From assembly GCF_030388325.1 (NCBI RefSeq), contig NZ_CP103794.1:806001-870000 (forward strand): 64,000 nucleotides of DNA, given 5' to 3'. The notes below the pieces were generated by a model. The model searched no databases. It saw only the letters and a list, made by a program, of their open reading frames with translations, and was not told the DNA's origin. Source of the stretch: Flavobacterium johnsoniae. Lineage in GTDB: Bacteria; Bacteroidota; Bacteroidia; Flavobacteriales; Flavobacteriaceae. Of this stretch, positions 9,561 to 17,441 are shown piece by piece. Numbering within the stretch: position 1 is the first letter of the stretch; each line of letters opens with the position of its first letter. The position numbers and the translations under genes are program-made.

Positions 9561-10607
9561 ATGATAGAAGATAAAAATCAGCAGAGAACTAGTATAGCGC
9601 AATTGGGCGAATTTGGTTTAATTGAGCATTTAACCAAAAATTTTGACGTTACGCAAGAATCGACTTTAAAAAGCATTGGAGATGACGCAGCAGTTCTTGA
9701 TTTTGCAGCAAAAAAAGTAGTCGTTTCTACTGATTTATTGATTGAAGGAGTTCACTTTGATTTGGCTTATATGCCTTTGAAACATTTAGGATACAAAGCC
9801 GTTGTGGTAAACGTTTCTGACATTTGTGCTATGAATGCAAAACCTACTCAAATTACGGTTTCTGTAGCGGTTTCTAATCGTTTTCCGCTTGAGGCTTTAG
9901 AAGAATTATTTGCAGGAATCACACACGCTGCAAAAGAATATAAAGTAGACGTTATTGGCGGCGACACAACCTCATCTCAAAAAGGTTTAATTATAAGTAT
10001 TACCGCAATTGGAGAAGCTGATGAAAATGAATTGGTTTACCGTAATGGAGCAAAACAAACAGATTTATTAGTCGTTACAGGCGATATTGGTGCAGCTTAC
10101 ATGGGATTGCAGGTTTTAGAAAGAGAAAAGCAAGTTTTTCAAGTTAATCCAAACAATCAGCCAGATTTAGATCCGTATACCTATTTGGTAGAACGTCAAC
10201 TGAAGCCAGAAGCACGAAAAGATGTTCGCACTTTACTTCATGCATTAGACATAAAACCAACGGCTATGATTGACATTTCAGACGGATTATCTTCTGAGAT
10301 TATTCATATCTGCAAACAATCTAAAGTAGGATGTAATTTATACGAAGACAAACTTCCTTTAGATCCTCAATTTATTTCGACTTGCGAAGAATTTAATATC
10401 GATAGTACAACAGTTGCCATAAACGGCGGTGAAGATTACGAACTTTTATTTACAATCGACATTAATGATTTTGACAAAATAAAAGGAAATCCGAATTTCT
10501 CTGTTATCGGACATATGGCGGAAGAAAACGAAGGAATTCATCTAGTAACTCGTGCTAACACAAAAATTGCCTTAAAAGCTCGTGGTTGGGACGCACTTAG
10601 CGAATAA
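9561..10607 (+). CDS. thiL: Thiamine-monophosphate kinase
   Basis: 348 aa, full length. ThiL phosphorylates thiamine monophosphate with ATP to the active cofactor thiamine diphosphate, the last step of thiamine biosynthesis in the cytoplasm. AIR-synthase-like (PurM-fold) motifs are visible: SIGDDAAVLDF (Mg/ATP), VSTDLLIEGVHF, VIGGDTTSSQKG, MIDISDGLSSEI and NGGEDYELLFTI near the C-terminus. There is no thi neighbour and no TPP riboswitch-like leader. The gene seems to be transcribed alone from the promoter in the repeat just upstream and is followed by a strong terminator. Confidence 0.95.
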   Translation: MIEDKNQQRTSIAQLGEFGLIEHLTKNFDVTQESTLKSIGDDAAVLDFAAKKVVVSTDLLIEGVHFDLAYMPLKHLGYKAVVVNVSDICAMNAKPTQITVSVAVSNRFPLEALEELFAGITHAAKEYKVDVIGGDTTSSQKGLIISITAIGEADENELVYRNGAKQTDLLVVTGDIGAAYMGLQVLEREKQVFQVNPNNQPDLDPYTYLVERQLKPEARKDVRTLLHALDIKPTAMIDISDGLSSEIIHICKQSKVGCNLYEDKLPLDPQFISTCEEFNIDSTTVAINGGEDYELLFTIDINDFDKIKGNPNFSVIGHMAEENEGIHLVTRANTKIALKARGWDALSE

Positions 10608-10642
10608 TTTTAGTTCTCAGTCGCAGTTTCAGTTTACAGTAT

Positions 10643-10680
10643 CCTAACAGGTTTTAAAAACCTGTTAGGTATTTTTTTTA
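10643..10680 (+). terminator. thiL terminator
   Basis: Long stem CCTAACAGGTTTT / AAAACCTGTTAGG (10643-10655 and 10657-10669) followed by a T-run. It lies between two convergent genes. Confidence 0.85.
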
Positions 10681-10706
10681 GCTTTTTCGATCTAAAATCT
10701 AAAATT

Positions 10707-11405
10707 TCAAAAAAGCCCTTTGCTTTTTGCTTCTTTAAGCAAATCGTCATCAGAATTGTTTTTGATCTTCAGCAATTCTTTTAAATGTTTTTTCCTTTTT
10801 TCAATTGCATTTAAAGAAATTGGAATATACTGCAACATATCTTGATTTGAAATTCCTTTCGCTAAATGAATTAATATCTGCTTATCGTACTGATCAATTT
10901 CAATTGCATTATGAGTAGATTGGTTCAGCATTTTAACGACCGACTGACTGTAATATTTTTCATTTTTCATCACTTTATCAAATGCTAAAAGAAGCTCATC
11001 AAAAGTGAGATCATTTTTTATAATTAATCCGTTTGGCTGAATAGATCTGATAATTGTTTTGATTTTCAGCAATTCGGTATACATAGTAAGCAGAATAATT
11101 TTGCACGAAGGCATTCTGTTAAGTAAAAGCTTCGCCAAATCTTCTCCCGAAAAAATCTCTCTTTCCTCATATGGAGGCATACTGATATCTAAAAAAGCTA
11201 TATCAAATTGAGGAGAATTTTGATTTTGAATAATTTCGTAACCCGATTTGCAATCGTGTGCCTGAAAAATCGAAAATTCATATTGTTGAGGATTGTACCG
11301 CGTAATAGCATTCTTGTATCCTTCAATAATAAATGGATGATCATCTACTATTAAAATGTTTTTTTTAACTAGTTGCGAGTCTGAGGCTGTTAAATCAAAT
11401 GTCAT
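10707..11405 (-). CDS. NarL/LuxR-type response regulator
   Basis: 232 aa. An N-terminal receiver domain (residues ~15-140) has the acidic pair D21-D22 (ILIVDDHPF), phosphoacceptor D73 (IAFLDISMP) and a conserved Lys after IQPNGLII. A C-terminal helix-turn-helix follows (DKQILIHLAKGISNQDMLQYI, then SLNAIEKRKKHLKELL). The start codon lies inside the 3' end of the upstream histidine kinase gene (11-bp overlap), which indicates translational coupling and a cognate pair. Direct targets are unknown. A role downstream of the TPR kinase is strongly suggested by the overlap. Confidence 0.9.
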   Translation of the reverse strand: MTFDLTASDSQLVKKNILIVDDHPFIIEGYKNAITRYNPQQYEFSIFQAHDCKSGYEIIQNQNSPQFDIAFLDISMPPYEEREIFSGEDLAKLLLNRMPSCKIILLTMYTELLKIKTIIRSIQPNGLIIKNDLTFDELLLAFDKVMKNEKYYSQSVVKMLNQSTHNAIEIDQYDKQILIHLAKGISNQDMLQYIPISLNAIEKRKKHLKELLKIKNNSDDDLLKEAKSKGLF

Positions 11406-13452
11406 TATTATGCTGGTAAGTATTAGGAATTATAGGGATTTTTACAGTGAGCTTTGTTCCTTCTCCTTTAACAGATTTAATACTAACTGTTCCTTTACAT
11501 TCTTTAGCTCTATATTCTATATTATGCAAACCAATTCCGTTTTTGGTCTTTTTGGTATTAAATCCTATTCCGTCATCTTCAATTATTAAAACCAAAACAT
11601 TATTTACATTTTTAAGCTCCACTTTAATAATATCTGCGTTAGCATATTTATTACAATTCTGAAGACCTTCTTGAATAATTCGATATAAATTGATTTTGAC
11701 CATATTACTTATTTGCTCCCATTTTATGTCGGAATCAAAATTGGTAATCAATTTAGAGTTATATGTATTTATTTGATTTTCAAATAGTTTGTTTAAAATA
11801 GCAATAAAATTATTAATTAATTCTGATTTTTCTCTATTTAAATCATGAGAAATTTCACGAATATCTTGTTCAATATTTTTTAGCTCTGCAAGATATTTTT
11901 TTCTTTTAGAAGCCGCTTCTTCTTCATCAAGTTTATCCAAACTATCCAAACTAATTCTAATTCCAAACATGCGCCCCAAAACTCCATCATGCAATTCTTG
12001 AGCAACATTTTTCTTTTCTCTGATTCTAGTTAGTTCAATTTCATTTTGCTGAGAAATCATCAAATTGTAAATATCTTCGTTTGCAATCTGCTGTTGTTGC
12101 TTAAATAAAAGTTCGCGGTTTTTAGCCTGCTGCGTTTTATAAACATAAAAAAACAATCCGAGCAATGTACAAATACTAAAAACATAAACCAAAGTTTTGT
12201 TTTTTTCTTGAAGATTAGAGTTTTGATCTTTTATTTCGTTGGTTTCGTACGCAATTCTGGAAAACTTTTCTCCCATTTTTCGTTCGTCTTTCAACATTTT
12301 ATCGTTAAGCTTGATGTATTCTCTAGAATAAATTGAAGCGTTTCTTGGATCAACGCTTGCCGTTTGCTTTAAAGCTTCTAAAGTATTTACAGACTTATTG
12401 GTTGTACGCGAAAGAGTCAGCGCTTGTTTGGATAATTCTAATGCTTTTGCGGTATCTCTGTTAAAAGCATAATATTCAGACAAATGGATTTTACTAGATA
12501 CAACTCCAGAAACCAAATCAAGACTATCTCTAATTTGCAAAGATTGATAAAACAAATCTGGTAATTGGATCGAATCATTTAGTTTAAATTTAGAATATCC
12601 TAAATTATCTAGTAAAATTGCATATAAACTTGCTCTGTCTTTAAAAAGATTTTTTTGTTTAAGTCCTTCTTCAAAATATTTTTTTGCTTCTTCGAAATTT
12701 TTCATATTCATATATATGAAACCAATATTGTTTAAAGAAGCTGCTTTATACTGAAACTCTGGTGCTATACTTTTATCATCCAGAATTTTCAAAGCATTGT
12801 TCTGAAACTCTAAAGCCTTTTTATATTCTTCTCTTTCATTATATAAAACTCCAAGTAAATTATAGCTTTCATATAAAAGTTCATTTACATTTTTCTCCTT
12901 TTTTAGAATACTCAAAGTCTTAAAAACGGCTATTTCACTTTCGAAAAAATCTCCTTCATTGTATTGCAAATTGGCTTTACTCAAAAATGTTTTTGCCAAA
13001 TTTAACTGGTCGTCTATTTTTAAATAGGTCTTTTCTGCATTAAAATAATTCATAAAAGCACTATCCGAAACAGATTGAGAAACATAATAATCGCCCAAAT
13101 AAGTATAAGCTTTCGCCATATGAACAGAATCTCTAGATTTCTGTGATCGTTCTAAAATTAACTTTGTGATATTAAAGTAAGCTTTCCAGTCGCTCATATT
13201 ATAATAGCGATTGGCAACCTTAAAAAGATTTACTTTATTAATGGAGTCGTCTTTCTGGCTTATAATAATATTTAACGCCTTAAGATTATAATTTTGTTTG
13301 AATTTGAAAGGAATCGTATCTTCATTGGCAAGAGAAAGATATACCGGAAGACTGTCTACTGAAGAAATTGTATTATCATCTAGTCCTGTTTTCTTGGTAC
13401 AACCCAAAAAAACCAAGAGTATAAGGAATACTATTTTGCTTGCGTCTTTCAA
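11395..13452 (-). CDS. TPR-containing sensor histidine kinase (HisKA_3/NarX-type)
   Basis: 685 aa. The N-terminus has a hydrophobic segment ending in a lipobox-like FLGC (Cys18). A helical tetratricopeptide region follows (~70-350, e.g. YESYNLLGVLYNEREEYKKAL and NNIGFIYMNMKNFEEAKKYF), then a coiled coil and one membrane span (~421-438). The cytoplasmic kinase part has the HPK7-type phosphoacceptor His488 (QELHDGVLGRM) and an ATPase domain with N box (IIQEGLQNCNKYANA) and G box (EDDGIGF, GIGLHNI). The TPR region therefore probably lies in the periplasm and serves as the sensor. The gene overlaps its response regulator by 11 bp. It follows the small repeat protein gene on the same strand, separated by a terminator. 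Confidence 0.9.
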   Translation of the reverse strand: MKDASKIVFLILLVFLGCTKKTGLDDNTISSVDSLPVYLSLANEDTIPFKFKQNYNLKALNIIISQKDDSINKVNLFKVANRYYNMSDWKAYFNITKLILERSQKSRDSVHMAKAYTYLGDYYVSQSVSDSAFMNYFNAEKTYLKIDDQLNLAKTFLSKANLQYNEGDFFESEIAVFKTLSILKKEKNVNELLYESYNLLGVLYNEREEYKKALEFQNNALKILDDKSIAPEFQYKAASLNNIGFIYMNMKNFEEAKKYFEEGLKQKNLFKDRASLYAILLDNLGYSKFKLNDSIQLPDLFYQSLQIRDSLDLVSGVVSSKIHLSEYYAFNRDTAKALELSKQALTLSRTTNKSVNTLEALKQTASVDPRNASIYSREYIKLNDKMLKDERKMGEKFSRIAYETNEIKDQNSNLQEKNKTLVYVFSICTLLGLFFYVYKTQQAKNRELLFKQQQQIANEDIYNLMISQQNEIELTRIREKKNVAQELHDGVLGRMFGIRISLDSLDKLDEEEAASKRKKYLAELKNIEQDIREISHDLNREKSELINNFIAILNKLFENQINTYNSKLITNFDSDIKWEQISNMVKINLYRIIQEGLQNCNKYANADIIKVELKNVNNVLVLIIEDDGIGFNTKKTKNGIGLHNIEYRAKECKGTVSIKSVKGEGTKLTVKIPIIPNTYQHNNDI

Positions 13453-13505
13453 TTATGCTTTTGGAATTTTACCAAAAATAGTAAAAAACTTGAGACACAA
13501 AAAAA

Positions 13506-13527
13506 AAGCTGTCATTTCTGACAGCTT
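13506..13527 (-). terminator. Terminator of the PIDGG repeat-protein gene
   Basis: Perfect 9-bp stem AAGCTGTCA / TGACAGCTT with a 4-nt loop. On the minus strand it is followed by a T-run. It separates the small gene from the downstream kinase gene. Confidence 0.85.
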
Positions 13528-13550
13528 AAAATATTTATTTTGATTGTAGA

Positions 13551-13853
13551 TTAGTCTACTTTTTTATCATTTCCGATAGATTGATTAACGCTAGCAAAGT
13601 TTAAGCTTCTGTTATTCATAGCAACATCTCTCTTTTTAATTACTCCACCAGCTGCACCACCGTCAATTGGTAACATCGCAACATCTCTCTTTTTGATTAC
13701 TCCGCCTGCAGCACCACCATCAATTGGTAAAATTGCATAAACGTCTTTCTTTTTAATTACTCCACCAGCTGCACCACCGTCAATTGGAGCGCTAAAAGAA
13801 GTTGCTAATACTACTAAAGAAAATAATCCGAATGTCAAAGCTGTTTTTTTCAT
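13551..13853 (-). CDS. Small secreted protein of three PIDGGAAGGVIKK repeats
   Basis: I do not recognise the family with certainty. The 100-aa product has a signal peptide (about residues 1-19 or 1-22, ending ATSFSA). Three near-identical units follow at residues 23-42, 43-61 and 62-80, each PIDGGAAGGVIKK(K/R)DV plus 2-5 residues. A 20-residue tail rich in Asn, Ser, Asp and Lys ends the protein. It has no Cys and no membrane span after the signal. The PIDGG core recalls the PID motif of short sorting tails in Bacteroidetes proteins, but the hydrophobic stretch expected there is absent. Each unit ends in a basic cluster (KKK or KKR). It is monocistronic with its own terminator and sits between a LytTR regulator and a kinase/regulator pair. 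Confidence 0.75.
   Translation of the reverse strand: MKKTALTFGLFSLVVLATSFSAPIDGGAAGGVIKKKDVYAILPIDGGAAGGVIKKRDVAMLPIDGGAAGGVIKKRDVAMNNRSLNFASVNQSIGNDKKVD
13614..13787 (-). repeat. Three tandem 57-60 bp repeats encoding PIDGGAAGGVIKK
   Basis: Unit 1 is 13728-13787, unit 2 is 13671-13727 and unit 3 is 13614-13670. The 33-bp core is identical in units 1 and 3. Unit 2 differs from them at five bases, all synonymous third positions (GAC/GAT, GCA/GCT, GCT/GCA, GGT/GGC, ATT/ATC). Confidence 0.9.
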
Positions 13854-13980
13854 GACCTGAGGGTTTTAAGATGTTTGTTTACGTTTTTGGAATTGACCGC
13901 CGTTTACCGCGAATCATGGTGTAAAACTAACACGAAGGCCGAAAAAAATTTATACGAAAAATTGAGTTTGTGGTAAATCA

Positions 13981-14004
13981 TACCCAATTGATAGTCAATG
14001 GGTA
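13981..14004. repeat. Inverted repeat between the LytTR gene and the repeat-protein gene
   Basis: TACCCAATTGA...TCAATGGGTA forms a 10-bp stem with one bulged base and a short loop. No T-run follows on the minus strand, so it may be an operator or an mRNA hairpin rather than a simple terminator. Confidence 0.5.
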
Positions 14005-14029
14005 GCAAATCCGAGTAAACGTCTACTTT

Positions 14030-14845
14030 TTAGATTTCTAGATAATTACCCGCTGCAAAATCAGCAATTATCTGATCTACATTTGCTTTGTAAGTCTTAG
14101 AAAACGGAATTTTCTTTGAAGAGTTTTTAAGATAACAGATAGAATTTCCGCTATGAATTCTAGAAATATAATTTCGATTGATTACATAACTATTATGAAT
14201 GCGGATAAATGGATAAGTCAAAACGCTTTCGAAATGCTTTAACGTTTTAAATGCCGTAATCATTTCACCAGTATTCAAATAAATATCGGTAGAATTGTTA
14301 TCTGCTTGAAAATAACAGATATCTTCAGCATTTAAATACCGATAATCTCCATAAGATTTTATACAGATTGTAAGTGGTCTTTCTAAATTTTGAGGAATTT
14401 CTGCTCTATCATTATCAATAACGATAGAAACTGGTTCTTGTTGCAACGAAGTATTTTTTAACTCTAAATTGGCTTTATTCAGCTTTAAAATTGTCTTTCG
14501 AAGATCTATCGGCAAAACGGGTTTTAATAGATAATCGTAGACACCATACTGAATGGCATCAAAGGCTTTGTCTTTAAGTTTTGTGGTGACAATAATTTTC
14601 GGGATTTCTTGAAAAAAACGGTGTAATTCGCTTATAAAAGTCAAAGACAACTGACTTGAAGTATTTTTTGGATCGATTTCGAGAAAAACCAATTCAGGTT
14701 TATATTCTAAAACCAAATTCAAACCATCTTGAAAATTTGATGCCGACGCAATAAAAGATAATTCTGAAAATCCCGCCGCGGTTGTTTTGGTTTTCAAAAT
14801 ACTTTCAGCATCATCATCAACAATAATATACGAATATTTCTTCAA
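14030..14845 (-). CDS. LytTR-family response regulator with Glu at the phosphoacceptor site
   Basis: 271 aa. The receiver domain (residues ~4-125) has the acidic cluster D10-D12 (IIVDDDAE) and the conserved Lys in YLLKPVLP. The phosphoacceptor position in the usual LVFLD motif reads LVFLEIDP, with Glu56 in place of Asp and Asp58 two residues on. The C-terminal LytTR DNA-binding domain (~165-265) is intact (LNAEDICYFQADNNSTDIYL, then FIRIHNSYVIN, then IPFSKTY). LytTR domains bind direct repeats upstream of target genes. No LytS-like kinase is adjacent, so this is an orphan regulator. A Glu here can mimic the phosphorylated state, so it may be constitutively active or controlled by level; that is inference. 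Confidence 0.88.
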   Translation of the reverse strand: MKKYSYIIVDDDAESILKTKTTAAGFSELSFIASASNFQDGLNLVLEYKPELVFLEIDPKNTSSQLSLTFISELHRFFQEIPKIIVTTKLKDKAFDAIQYGVYDYLLKPVLPIDLRKTILKLNKANLELKNTSLQQEPVSIVIDNDRAEIPQNLERPLTICIKSYGDYRYLNAEDICYFQADNNSTDIYLNTGEMITAFKTLKHFESVLTYPFIRIHNSYVINRNYISRIHSGNSICYLKNSSKKIPFSKTYKANVDQIIADFAAGNYLEI

Positions 14846-15069
14846 TTTTTGGTTTCGTTGATTTCCTCCATACTCCGATCACAATCAAAAATTAAACTTC
14901 TTAATTTAATGTACTGGCGAAAAAATTGGTTTTGACATTTTACCCGAATTTAAAAATACGGATTTAAACATTTTAAGCCGTTCATTGTTAACACATTACA
15001 CCCAAATGTTAATACAAAATGATGAAATGCAAAAAACATCGATAAAATGCGTGTTTTTTAAAATCAAAA

Positions 15070-15098
15070 ATCCCAAACTCCTTAACGGAATTTGGGAT
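15070..15098 (-). terminator. glyS terminator
   Basis: Stem ATCCCAAACTCC / GGAATTTGGGAT with one mismatch. On the minus strand it is followed by TTTTTG. Confidence 0.75.
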
Positions 15099-15119
15099 CA
15101 ATACTATAATTGGTAAAGA

Positions 15120-16658
15120 TTACATTTTCATTAACCAGTTTTTCATCGAAACTTCATTTTCGATAATTCCTCTTAATTCTGCAATTTTTACACGATCTTG
15201 TTTCATGGTATCTCTATGACGAATTGTTACTGTTTCGTCTTCCAATGTTTGATGATCTACTGTAATACAGAAAGGCGTTCCTAAAGCATCTTGTCTTCTG
15301 TAACGACGTCCTACAGCATCTTTTTCATCATAAGCAACATTGAAATCCCATTTCAAATCTTCAATGATTTTTCTTGAAATTTCTGGTAAACCGTCTTTTT
15401 TAACTAACGGTAAAACCGCTGCTTTAGTTGGTGCTAAAACTGCTGGTAATTTTAAAACTGTTCTTGTAGAACCGTCTTCTAATGTTTCTTCTTGTAAAGA
15501 AGTAGCAAAAACCGCTAAGAACATACGATCTAAACCTACAGAAGTTTCTACTACATAAGGAACATAGTTTTCATTTAATTCAGGATCAAAATATTGTAAT
15601 TTTCTTCCAGAATATTCTTCGTGTGCTTTTAAATCGAAATCTGTACGAGAGTGAATTCCTTCCAATTCTTTAAATCCGAATGGGAAATTAAATTCGATAT
15701 CTGCCGCCGCGTTTGCGTAATGTGCTAATTTTTCGTGATCATGAAAACGGTAATTTTCTTTTCCTAATCCTAAAGATAAATGCCATTTTAGACGTGTTTC
15801 TTTCCAATGGTGATACCATTTCATTTCTTCGCCTGGACGAACAAAAAATTGCATTTCCATTTGTTCGAATTCACGCATACGGAAAATAAACTGTCTTGCA
15901 ACAATCTCATTTCTGAACGCTTTTCCCGTTTGAGCAATTCCAAAAGGAACTTTCATACGACCAGATTTCTGAACATTTAAGAAGTTAACAAAAATACCTT
16001 GTGCCGTTTCCGGACGCAAATATAAATCCATTGCAGATTCTGCAGAAGCTCCAAGTTTAGTTCCAAACATTAAGTTGAACTGTTTTACATCTGTCCAGTT
16101 TTTAGAACCTGTTTCTGGATCGGCAATTCCTAATTCTTCAATTAACGCTTTCACGTCTTGAAGATCATCAGTCATACCTTTTGCAAGTCTTTCCAGAATT
16201 TCTTTTCTCTTTGAAAGATATTCTACAACGCGTGCATTTGTTGTAATAAATTCTTCTTCATTAAAAGCATCACCAAAACGAGCTTTTGCTTTTTCGATTT
16301 CTTTTTGAGCTTTTTGATTAATCTTTTCAGCGAATTCCTCAACTAAAACGTCAGCTCTATATCTTTTTTTAGAATCTTTATTATCAATTAATGGATCATT
16401 GAACGCATCAACGTGGCCTGAAGCTTTCCAAGTTGTTGGATGCATCAATATTGCAGCATCAAGGCCGACAATATTTTCATTCATCTGAACCATTGATTTC
16501 CACCAATATTCACGGATATTCTTTTTTAACTCGACTCCATTTTGTGCATAATCGTAGACTGCACTTAATCCGTCGTAAACTTCGCTTGACGGAAAAATAA
16601 ATCCGTACTCTTTTGCGTGCGAAACCACATTCTTAAATATATCTTCTTGTTTTGCCAT
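15120..16658 (-). CDS. glyS: Glycine--tRNA ligase (single-chain type)
   Basis: 512 aa, the length of the homodimeric class II glycyl-tRNA synthetase found in Bacteroidetes (also called glyQS). It charges tRNA-Gly with glycine in the cytoplasm. Visible motifs are VYDYAQNGVELKKNIREYWW near the N-terminus, LRPETAQGIFVNF, the motif 2 region AFRNEIVARQFIFRMREFEQ, and motif 3 around VETSVGLDRMFLAVF. An HGTP anticodon-binding domain follows in the last ~120 residues (GRRYRRQDALGTPFCITVDH). A TAnnTTTG match lies only ~8 bp upstream (16666-16673), which would imply an almost leaderless mRNA. No T-box-like leader is visible. Confidence 0.96.
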   Translation of the reverse strand: MAKQEDIFKNVVSHAKEYGFIFPSSEVYDGLSAVYDYAQNGVELKKNIREYWWKSMVQMNENIVGLDAAILMHPTTWKASGHVDAFNDPLIDNKDSKKRYRADVLVEEFAEKINQKAQKEIEKAKARFGDAFNEEEFITTNARVVEYLSKRKEILERLAKGMTDDLQDVKALIEELGIADPETGSKNWTDVKQFNLMFGTKLGASAESAMDLYLRPETAQGIFVNFLNVQKSGRMKVPFGIAQTGKAFRNEIVARQFIFRMREFEQMEMQFFVRPGEEMKWYHHWKETRLKWHLSLGLGKENYRFHDHEKLAHYANAAADIEFNFPFGFKELEGIHSRTDFDLKAHEEYSGRKLQYFDPELNENYVPYVVETSVGLDRMFLAVFATSLQEETLEDGSTRTVLKLPAVLAPTKAAVLPLVKKDGLPEISRKIIEDLKWDFNVAYDEKDAVGRRYRRQDALGTPFCITVDHQTLEDETVTIRHRDTMKQDRVKIAELRGIIENEVSMKNWLMKM

Positions 16659-16728
16659 AGTGATGCAAAAATATAAAAAGTACCTTTAAAAAAAAGAAAA
16701 ATAATAAAGATTGAAGTGTTGATTTTTC

Positions 16729-16736
16729 TATTTTTG
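16729..16736 (+). promoter_or_regulatory. Putative -7 element for the ComF-family gene
   Basis: TATTTTTG matches TAnnTTTG 20 bp upstream of the GTG start. ATTG at 16710-16713 is a candidate -33 box with a short 15-bp spacer. This supports the GTG at 16757 as the real start. Confidence 0.35.
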
Positions 16737-16756
16737 TAAATAAAATCTTTCTTTTT

Positions 16757-17437
16757 GTGTTTAATTATCTAATAAATCTATTTTTTCCGAAAGTCTGTGA
16801 CGGATGTCGTGGAATTTTACTTCAAAACGAAAATGTCTTTTGCACCGTTTGCCGACATGAAATGCCTCTTACTCAATATCATTTAGATTCAAAAAATGAA
16901 GCTGTAAAAAAGTTTTATGGCAAGGTTGATATTCAATTTGCATCGGCATTTTTGTACTTTAATAAAAAAGGAATGGTTCAGGAATTAATTCACAACCTAA
17001 AATATAAAGGTCGTGAAGAAATTGGAACGGCTTTGGGAAATTGGTATGCCGAAGATTTAAAAGAAGTTTCTCTTGAAATTCCGTTCGATATTGTTATTCC
17101 TGTTCCGCTTCACAAAAGAAAATTTAAGGAACGAGGTTATAATCAAATAACGACTTTTGGAAAAGCAATTGCGGAAGGTTTTGACATTCCATTTAATGAA
17201 AACCTTTTATTTCGAAAAGTATATTCTAAAACACAATCTAAAAAAGATCTTTTAGGAAGATCTGAAAATATTGAAAGCATTTTTGATGTTGAATTTACAG
17301 AAACCGCTCACAACAAACACTTTTTAATTGTTGACGATGTTCTTACAACAGGTGCAACAATCGAAGCTTGTTCGCGCGCTTTGCTAAAAATTCCAGGCGC
17401 CAAAATAAGCACAATTTGTATTGCAATGGCGCACTAG
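16757..17437 (+). CDS. ComF family amidophosphoribosyltransferase-like protein
   Basis: 226 aa from a GTG codon; no ATG is available before the conserved zinc site. The N-terminal zinc ribbon has two CxxC pairs (CDGCRG, then CTVCRHEM). The C-terminal phosphoribosyltransferase fold has the PRPP-binding motif FLIVDDVLTTGATIEAC and the upstream IPVPLHKRKFKERGYNQ typical of ComF/GntX. Family knowledge: ComF is needed for DNA uptake in naturally competent bacteria, but many homologues exist in non-competent species and the reaction is not defined. The gene ends 4 bp from the convergent protease gene with no visible terminator between them. Confidence 0.9.
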   Translation: MFNYLINLFFPKVCDGCRGILLQNENVFCTVCRHEMPLTQYHLDSKNEAVKKFYGKVDIQFASAFLYFNKKGMVQELIHNLKYKGREEIGTALGNWYAEDLKEVSLEIPFDIVIPVPLHKRKFKERGYNQITTFGKAIAEGFDIPFNENLLFRKVYSKTQSKKDLLGRSENIESIFDVEFTETAHNKHFLIVDDVLTTGATIEACSRALLKIPGAKISTICIAMAH

Positions 17438-17441
17438 AAAT

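Noticed and set aside
13298..13543. Plus-strand frame of 81 codons across the kinase start
   Set aside because: It is the reverse-strand shadow of the kinase gene and runs through a terminator; its composition is not protein-like.
13614..13787. CRISPR-like array
   Set aside because: Three in-frame units without unique spacers, all coding for the same peptide, are tandem coding repeats.
11395..13853. Classical RRNPP-type intracellular peptide quorum sensing
   Set aside because: The TPR part of the kinase lies before a membrane span and behind a lipobox-like signal, so it should be periplasmic, and RRNPP systems use cytoplasmic TPR receptors. The peptide link is kept only as a hypothesis.
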